Shown here piece after piece: positions 58,902-64,000 of a DNA stretch of 64,000 nt (its first letter is position 1; each line of letters opens with the position of its first letter). Position numbers and translations under genes: made by a program. The DNA lies in NCBI RefSeq assembly GCF_000699445.3, contig NC_067196.1:91669364-91733363 (forward strand), read 5' to 3'. Source of the stretch: Schistosoma haematobium (lineage: Eukaryota; Platyhelminthes; Trematoda; Strigeidida; Schistosomatidae). The notes beneath the pieces were generated by a model. It was not told where the DNA came from, ran no database searches, and saw only the letters and a program-made list of their open reading frames with translations.

Positions 58902-60141
58902 CTAAAGACAAACAGAATGGACAACAACACATTCATTATAATAAATAAGCACACACACACACACAGAGAATGCATAGTTTTATTCATTACGAGCAATCAA
59001 CTAACTTATACAGCTTTTAAGCCGAAATTCGCACTCTTACTAAATCATCAAAAAGATTGTTTATTGGATTGACTGTGGAGATAAATTTTTTAAGCCAGAC
59101 GTGGAGTCGTACTTACTGTGCGAAGAAACTAAGGACACCCGGTTGATTAAAGGAAAATAAATTTAAAAGACTGTTTGAACTTGTGAATTAATGTTCAAAA
59201 ATCAAATGATCGAGCCATTGCTGCACAATTCCACCTAAATCTTACAACTAAACATTAAAAATAACTTACTGACAGCTGTAAATAAAAGTATCCGTAAGTG
59301 TGGTATATGCAACTTATGAAGACAGATATAAGTAGTATGTAACCACAATCGGAAGTTTTATGCCGGGCAGCAGATGATTGAATGGAAGAGAACAGAAAGG
59401 AAATCGGAGAGCGATCAAAATAACAACGGACTTAAAGGAATAATGTAGTATGTAAGGAACAACGCAAAGATGTGCCAATGATGTATTTCATGTGTGATTT
59501 TCTTATTTTACTAAGCCGCTGTGTAATTTTGAATTAAACAATAAACTAGTTTTTCACCCTTGAGTTCACTACATGAGTATTAAAGTTTACATTTAGTATG
59601 CGGATGGTTATTTAGCCGAATAGTCATAATCTACGTAGGAATTGACATAAATGTTTATCCGTCTAGGTCGGCTCATTAAGAACGTAATATCAATGACATT
59701 ACAAACGTCAAACATAAAGAATATTGAGTTTAAAAATACGGAGTACATTCACTGAATGAAGAATCTGAAATGATATCGAAACTTAAGGATTTAAGGAAAT
59801 AATAGTGAATGAATTCATTTTCTTCATTAAGACTGAATTTAAACCATACTACCGAGGATCTCTCTGATCACTGATCAAAATTATCACGCGAGTGTCAAAA
59901 CAGGACGGTCTGCGAGTACCGAAACGTAGTTTGAGCGAATATATCAGCTGATCACCTTTAGAGAATGCTAGTGATGTGCACTGAATAAGAGAACTTTAGT
60001 TATATTGATTTGATGCTTATCAATTTTAGATAATTAAGCATGACTACATATAGCCAAAATGAAACTGGACATTGAATTATTTTTCTTACCCAAATAACAA
60101 GTACATAATAAATGACTTAAAAAGAGGAAAACAAAACTCAC
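58902..60141 (-). other. APC intron 2
   Basis: 1.2 kb, starting near a CA run (about 58948-58964). It includes one copy of the ACAGATATAAGTAGT repeat (59305-59570). Nothing else is recognisable. Confidence 0.75.
59305..59570. repeat. ACAGATATAAGTAGT-type repeat
   Basis: ACAGATATAAGTAGTATGTA, CAATCGGAAGT and TTAAACAATAAACTAG blocks shared with 63460-63740 in the same orientation. Confidence 0.7.
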
Positions 60142-60276
60142 CGATAATCATCATGAGAAGCGATAATTGTGGATATATTACGTAAAATACCACCACTATT
60201 TTCAATAATTACCAGATTTTGCAAAGGGTTTTGAAGACGTAACATTCTTAGAAGAAATGCAAATACACCGTCCACA
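60142..60276 (-). CDS. apc: APC homologue, armadillo exon
   Basis: 135 bases encoding about 45 residues: VDGVFAFLLRML, then VIIENSGGILRNIS and ASHDDYR. This tracks human APC (VDGALAFL, IIESGGGILRNVS, NEDHR) residue by residue through one armadillo repeat. The first base completes a Ser codon and the last two begin an Arg codon, matching both neighbours. The acceptor is TTTCAAG and the donor GTGAGT. The armadillo domain of APC binds partners such as Asef, IQGAP and PP2A B56; that role is known for the family, not shown here. Confidence 0.95.
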
Positions 60277-60829
60277 CTTGAAATGAAGAATTACCGAGTA
60301 AAAGATTAGATTTCATGTTTAAAATGATATTCCAAACTGATATTGTTACATTTAAGTAATATGTAGTTAGCAATCAAATCCAAAATAAGTGTTTCATCCT
60401 ACTTATCAACTGGATATGCTTGTATCCTAGTGATATACACGCTGATATTAGAACCTAGGACTTTATGCTACAAACCCCAACGCGTTAACCACTGAGTTTA
60501 TAATACTACATGTCTTTCACAGAATAGTGTTAAACAAAGAATATCTGGTGACCTCGTTCGGAATTTTGAATCACATCCATCTTTTAACTGTTAAAAAATA
60601 TTATCTAAAGAATTTTGATTTTCTTCAACATTATTTCAAATTACTTTGTATGTTGGAGACAGACAATGGACTTACGCGATTAAGGAAAATGTTTACTAAA
60701 TTCTAATTATTTGTAAGTAAGAACTAAATTAGAAGCAATTCAGATTGAACATATGATATAACAGTTAACATTACTGGTGCCCCACTGCACTCGATAACAC
60801 AACAGATTGAAAAGTATTCATTAGATTTG

Positions 60830-61304
60830 AGTGGGAAGGGTCCGCTCTCCCTCTCCAAATGCTCTCATATGGCCACGTGAATACAACCACTGTCAGGGAA
60901 GTTTTACTCACTGCCTTCTCGTGACACTACTGCTGCTTATGAAATTGAGAGGACGAAAAGTGGATGTCCGACCCTTTAACCGAGTTAATGGATGTGGAGG
61001 ATCTACCTAAGGAAGTTGGAAAACCCTGATTCCAAACCAATGGTGTACATGGTCTCCAGGATCCTGGAGGGACAAATGGCGTATGAACCAATTATTGGTC
61101 ACCGACCACCATGGGACTGCACCTCCCAATATTGCTCAATTGCCTTGTGGATCAGACCTCTAGGTCGAAGGATGTGGGTGTGGCTACCTAAGAAAACCAC
61201 CTGTTTCGGTTTGGGTACCCGGGCAGTATCACAGCCCTCACACAAATCGAATGATCTATGTGGCGCATATCTATTCGGTGCCTCCTTGTACTAACGTTTA
61301 TGTG

Positions 61305-61310
<6 letters not shown>
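60830..61310 (+). mobile_element. ~500-bp dispersed element, copy 5
   Basis: 5' end slightly truncated. The tail position is occupied by an AT dinucleotide run. The open frame at 60992-61294 matches that of copy 3 over about 60 residues (LENPDSKPMVYMVSRILEGQ). Confidence 0.8.

Positions 61311-61368
<58 letters not shown>
61308..61368. repeat. AT dinucleotide repeat
   Basis: About 30 AT units in the place of the tail of the ~500-bp element, close to the donor of the first visible APC exon. Confidence 0.97.
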
Positions 61369-61377
<9 letters not shown>

Positions 61378-61404
61378 AATTAAGTAAACACAAGTACACT
61401 TTAC

Positions 61405-61601
61405 CTGCATACAGCTCGCTTGTTCTGAGAACAATGAGCGCTAAGATTCCATAGTGCACTAAGTGTAGTTCGTAAAGTACTTTCTCGTTGTGCACTCATA
61501 GCAGCTATAGTTAAACGTTTAGCAGCGCAGACACGACGAAGTGCAGCTTTACTTCTACTATCTGTACGCCAACTGAGATTGCGTAATACACTGGCTGATA
61601 C
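61405..61601 (-). CDS. apc: APC homologue, armadillo exon (first visible)
   Basis: 197 bases encoding about 65 residues, starting VSASVLRNLSWR and ending LSALWNLSAHCSQNKRAVC, essentially the human APC sequence around ASVLRNLSWR and LSALWNLSAHC. Acceptor TTTTTCTAG lies before 61601 and donor CAG/GTAAAG after 61405. The frame begins at phase 0. The N-terminal coiled coil and earlier armadillo repeats are not visible up to 64000, so the gene starts beyond the window. Counting from here, the eight exons give 2233 residues in one unbroken frame (6702 bases including stop). Confidence 0.95.
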
Positions 61602-63132
61602 CTAGAAAAACACATTTCATACAAATAATAAAGTATATCTAGAATTAAAAGGAGTTGGTTTTTATAAGAACCTTATATGAATAAATACAATAATATTTAG
61701 TCAAGAAATAACACAATTTTATCGGTAGGAAGGTGTTACGAAGTCAGAAATACTTTTCAAATAGTTCACTAACTTCAAGAAAATAATAATAAAATCAGTA
61801 TACAATTAACTTTTATGGAGAGAAGTATCTAGCTAATCGAGTCACTTGAATTTATACGAGCGTTTAAAAGGAAAAACTTACAGAATTTCGAAGGACAGAA
61901 CCGAGAAATCCTACTAATCAAGCGAAGGATTTTATAAATAAACCAACAGGTTAGCTTTAGGAGGGATGAATACTCTCTGTAGAATTCCAACCCACGTAAC
62001 CCAACATCACAATTTGAAATGTTACAACTGGTTTTGACGGAGTTGCATTCTCTGAACTAGGTGGTTTAACTATAAAGCTTTGATTGTCTTAACAGTGACT
62101 AATTACTGAGAAGTGAAAGATGTTAAGGTGGCTTCTCAATATACTAAAGTTCAAAATGTTTGTCATTGAGTATCAAATCAAAGATCTAAAAGTCTATTGT
62201 TCGATCTAGGACGGAATCATAAATGCAGTAAGAAACTTCTATTCAATGATTGCTGTGTAATTTAATGGCTATGTGGCAAAACGGTATTCAAACTTTTAAT
62301 GATATTATAAATTGTGAGTATGCGACTCTCAGTAATGATTTTAGCCAAGGATTTACTTTGACCATAATACCAAGTTCATCAAAACTAGATCAATGAATAT
62401 TCTAATAGTCATATATGAAACACTCAAACAGATAACGCACTAAATACACAAAAATTTTCACAATACACAGTAAAAAAAAGAAACACTATTCGGTAAATTT
62501 ATGTTAGTACATGGTGTACAATACAAAGTCACATCTGACTAGGTTCAATCATCATTATCACCATAACAACAAATGATTAATGACCGAAAACAAGAGACAA
62601 AGTGTAATTGTATAAATATCACAAGGGACAATGCAAATTAATCATTATTTCGTGCGCTTAATGATATTACATTAACTAAGATACACAAAAAAAGGGTAAA
62701 ACGTATGTATGTGTAAGTATATGGAGGGAAACAACAAAATCAAATATTTATTCATTACATAAATCATTATCATCATACCCTTCGATACTCTTCTTTTTAT
62801 TTTCAAAGTACAGTTAGTGTACAGTATAGTGAATAGTTTGCTAATCAGTTTCACTTGAATACAGTTGTAGTTATCCATTGTTGTCTATTATGAACATATT
62901 CCGTATGATTTAGTCCGAAATGTCAGATGAAGAACACAAATATAGTAGGGAAAAAGTTAGAGCTAAAAACTAAATCATCACTGGAAATAACTGAAATTGC
63001 TGGATACAATACACTTAGTGAACATACTGAAAATGTTGTGAATAACTTCAGTCATTGTCAGAACTCATTTTGTATTGGTTGTTTAAATCTTTCCAATGAT
63101 GTTTGGGACTGCCATGGATTAGCCTCTTATTG

Positions 63133-63172
63133 GTATACGTGCATCCTGTGCGGGTTGCTTCGATATTAGCCT
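63133..63172 (-). repeat. SM-alpha-like head fragment
   Basis: The minus strand reads ATATCGAAGCAACCCGCACA, then GGATGCACG, the unit head seen at 17080. Confidence 0.6.
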
Positions 63173-63459
63173 ATCGTTGTCTAACAGATGCATGGTAATT
63201 AAGTATCACAGTCCAAATATGATTAGGAAGTTGAATAAGGACAGCATTAACATTTAATAGAGAATTAGTGAAAACATTCCGTGAAGATATAAACAACCAT
63301 ACTAAACGCTTTTTAGTGTGCCTAATTCAAATGATATCTGGTCATAAGTTGTGAACCGATAACGAGTTAACATACTTCAATGTGTGTATATTTCTTGGAG
63401 TGATAGAAATCGATATCTGAAAACCTCAAAAAATCATCTGTACAGTTGTATTCTATGCT

Positions 63460-63740
63460 ACTTACGTTCGCAGATATAAGTAGTCTGTAACACCAGTCGG
63501 AAGTGGAATATCTGCGAACAGAAGGTTGAGAAGATTGAAATGAAGAGGAGAGAGAAGGAAGCTGAAATCAGTCAAAACAACAACAAGAATGAAGGAACAA
63601 TGAAGCTTGTGAGAGACAATTCGAAGAAGAGTAGCATATGATGTATTGGACATATGATTTTAACATTTTACTTAACCACTGAGTGATTGTGCATTAAACA
63701 ATAAATTGCTCTTCCCAACTTGAGTTTTCGTTTACCATAA
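63460..63740. repeat. ACAGATATAAGTAGT-type repeat
   Basis: CAGATATAAGTAGTCTGTAA, GTCGGAAGTGG, GAAGGTTGAGAAGAT and TTAAACAATAAATTGC; co-linear with the 59.3-kb copy. Confidence 0.7.
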
Positions 63741-64000
63741 AGTTAGTAAAACAATGAATTAAATCTTGAAAATTTCAAGGTTATCTACGATAGTGATAAA
63801 CATAGTTGGGTAAGACTAGATTTGAATCTGTATACCAACCACTACTACTATTGCCGAGACCTAACAAATAAACCACTAAGTTCAGTGAGAAAGGCTTTTT
63901 TGGAGATGGCTGGTTTATTTTATAGGCTCTACTCATCACAGATTGATCTTAATTGGAATACCACTGAAAATTCCTCAGCAGTGTGCACCAATGATTTCGG

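Larger units (their letters stand above)
60277..61404 (-). other. APC intron 1 (of those visible)
   Basis: 1.1 kb with a tRNA-like scrap near 60410-60500, one ~500-bp element (60830-61310) and an AT dinucleotide run (61308-61368) that ends about 36 bases from the donor of the first visible exon. Confidence 0.75.
61602..64000 (-). other. APC intron or upstream sequence, no exon seen
   Basis: Neither strand shows the next armadillo exon (motifs such as ALTNLTF were sought by eye). The stretch 61610-63130 has no recognisable content. At 63133-63172 (-) there is a head fragment of the SM-alpha-like repeat, at 63460-63740 a copy of the ACAGATATAAGTAGT repeat, and at 63820-63990 a weak tRNA-derived repeat. 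Confidence 0.5.

Noticed and set aside
58902..58996. ATG at 58996 as the start of the APC gene
   Set aside because: It lies in intron sequence (acceptor CTTTAG just before 58901), and armadillo exons continue upstream at 60142 and 61405.
62927..63169. 80-residue open frame as a gene or a missing APC exon
   Set aside because: Wrong strand for APC, no domain, and its end overlaps a repeat fragment.

Overview
The window looks like nuclear DNA of a blood fluke (Schistosoma or a close relative). It is AT-rich, has long introns, carries Asn/Ser/Thr-rich coding stretches, and is dense in RTE-type and CR1-like non-LTR retrotransposons and in tRNA-derived repeats containing hammerhead ribozyme motifs of the SM-alpha kind. 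The species is an inference; no database search was possible.

Two protein genes are supported, both core Wnt-pathway components, arranged tail to tail. On the + strand, 2312-14544 holds the last three visible exons of a Frizzled receptor of the 5/8 class (most of the cysteine-rich Wnt-binding domain, a long low-complexity linker, seven membrane segments, a KTxxxW Dishevelled-binding motif and a C-terminal PDZ ligand). On the - strand, 61601 down to 33046 holds eight exons of an adenomatous polyposis coli (APC) homologue (armadillo repeats, 20-residue beta-catenin-type repeats, three SAMP axin-binding motifs, SxIP end-binding motifs). The reading frame is kept across every proposed junction of both genes. 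The 5' ends of both genes appear to lie outside the window. Frizzled receives the Wnt signal and APC/axin destroy beta-catenin when it is absent, so the two act at opposite ends of one pathway.

The rest is intron and intergenic DNA filled with mobile elements. The largest feature is a pair of nearly identical 3.2-kb RTE elements at 42591-45806 (-) and 46753-49965 (+), head to head inside one APC intron, each with its own target-site duplication. The first has an intact 1006-residue endonuclease/reverse transcriptase frame; the second is broken by a one-base deletion in an A run. Their first ~100 bases can be drawn as an HDV-like double pseudoknot starting exactly at the element's first base. 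Older RTE pieces lie at 3.8, 6.1-6.9, 10.6-11.4, 19.2-19.7, 20.7-21.2 and 27.9-28.3 kb, and solo 5' ends at 21.5 and 24.3 kb.

Many copies of a tRNA-derived repeat carry a hammerhead motif; the copies at 5780-5825 (-), 7474-7519 (+) and 54782-54827 (+) keep the catalytic core. A second tRNA/hammerhead family (SM-alpha-like) occurs as partial tandem dimers at 16.8-17.2 and 24.6-25.0 kb. Other families are a ~500-bp element with an AAAT-type tail (five copies), CR1-like 3' ends, a second non-LTR family, degenerate LTR-like sequence with a gag-like remnant (8.9-9.4, 21.3-22.4, 27.0-30.3 kb), and a 283-bp ACT/GCT triplet repeat downstream of frizzled. No true tRNA, rRNA or CRISPR was found.
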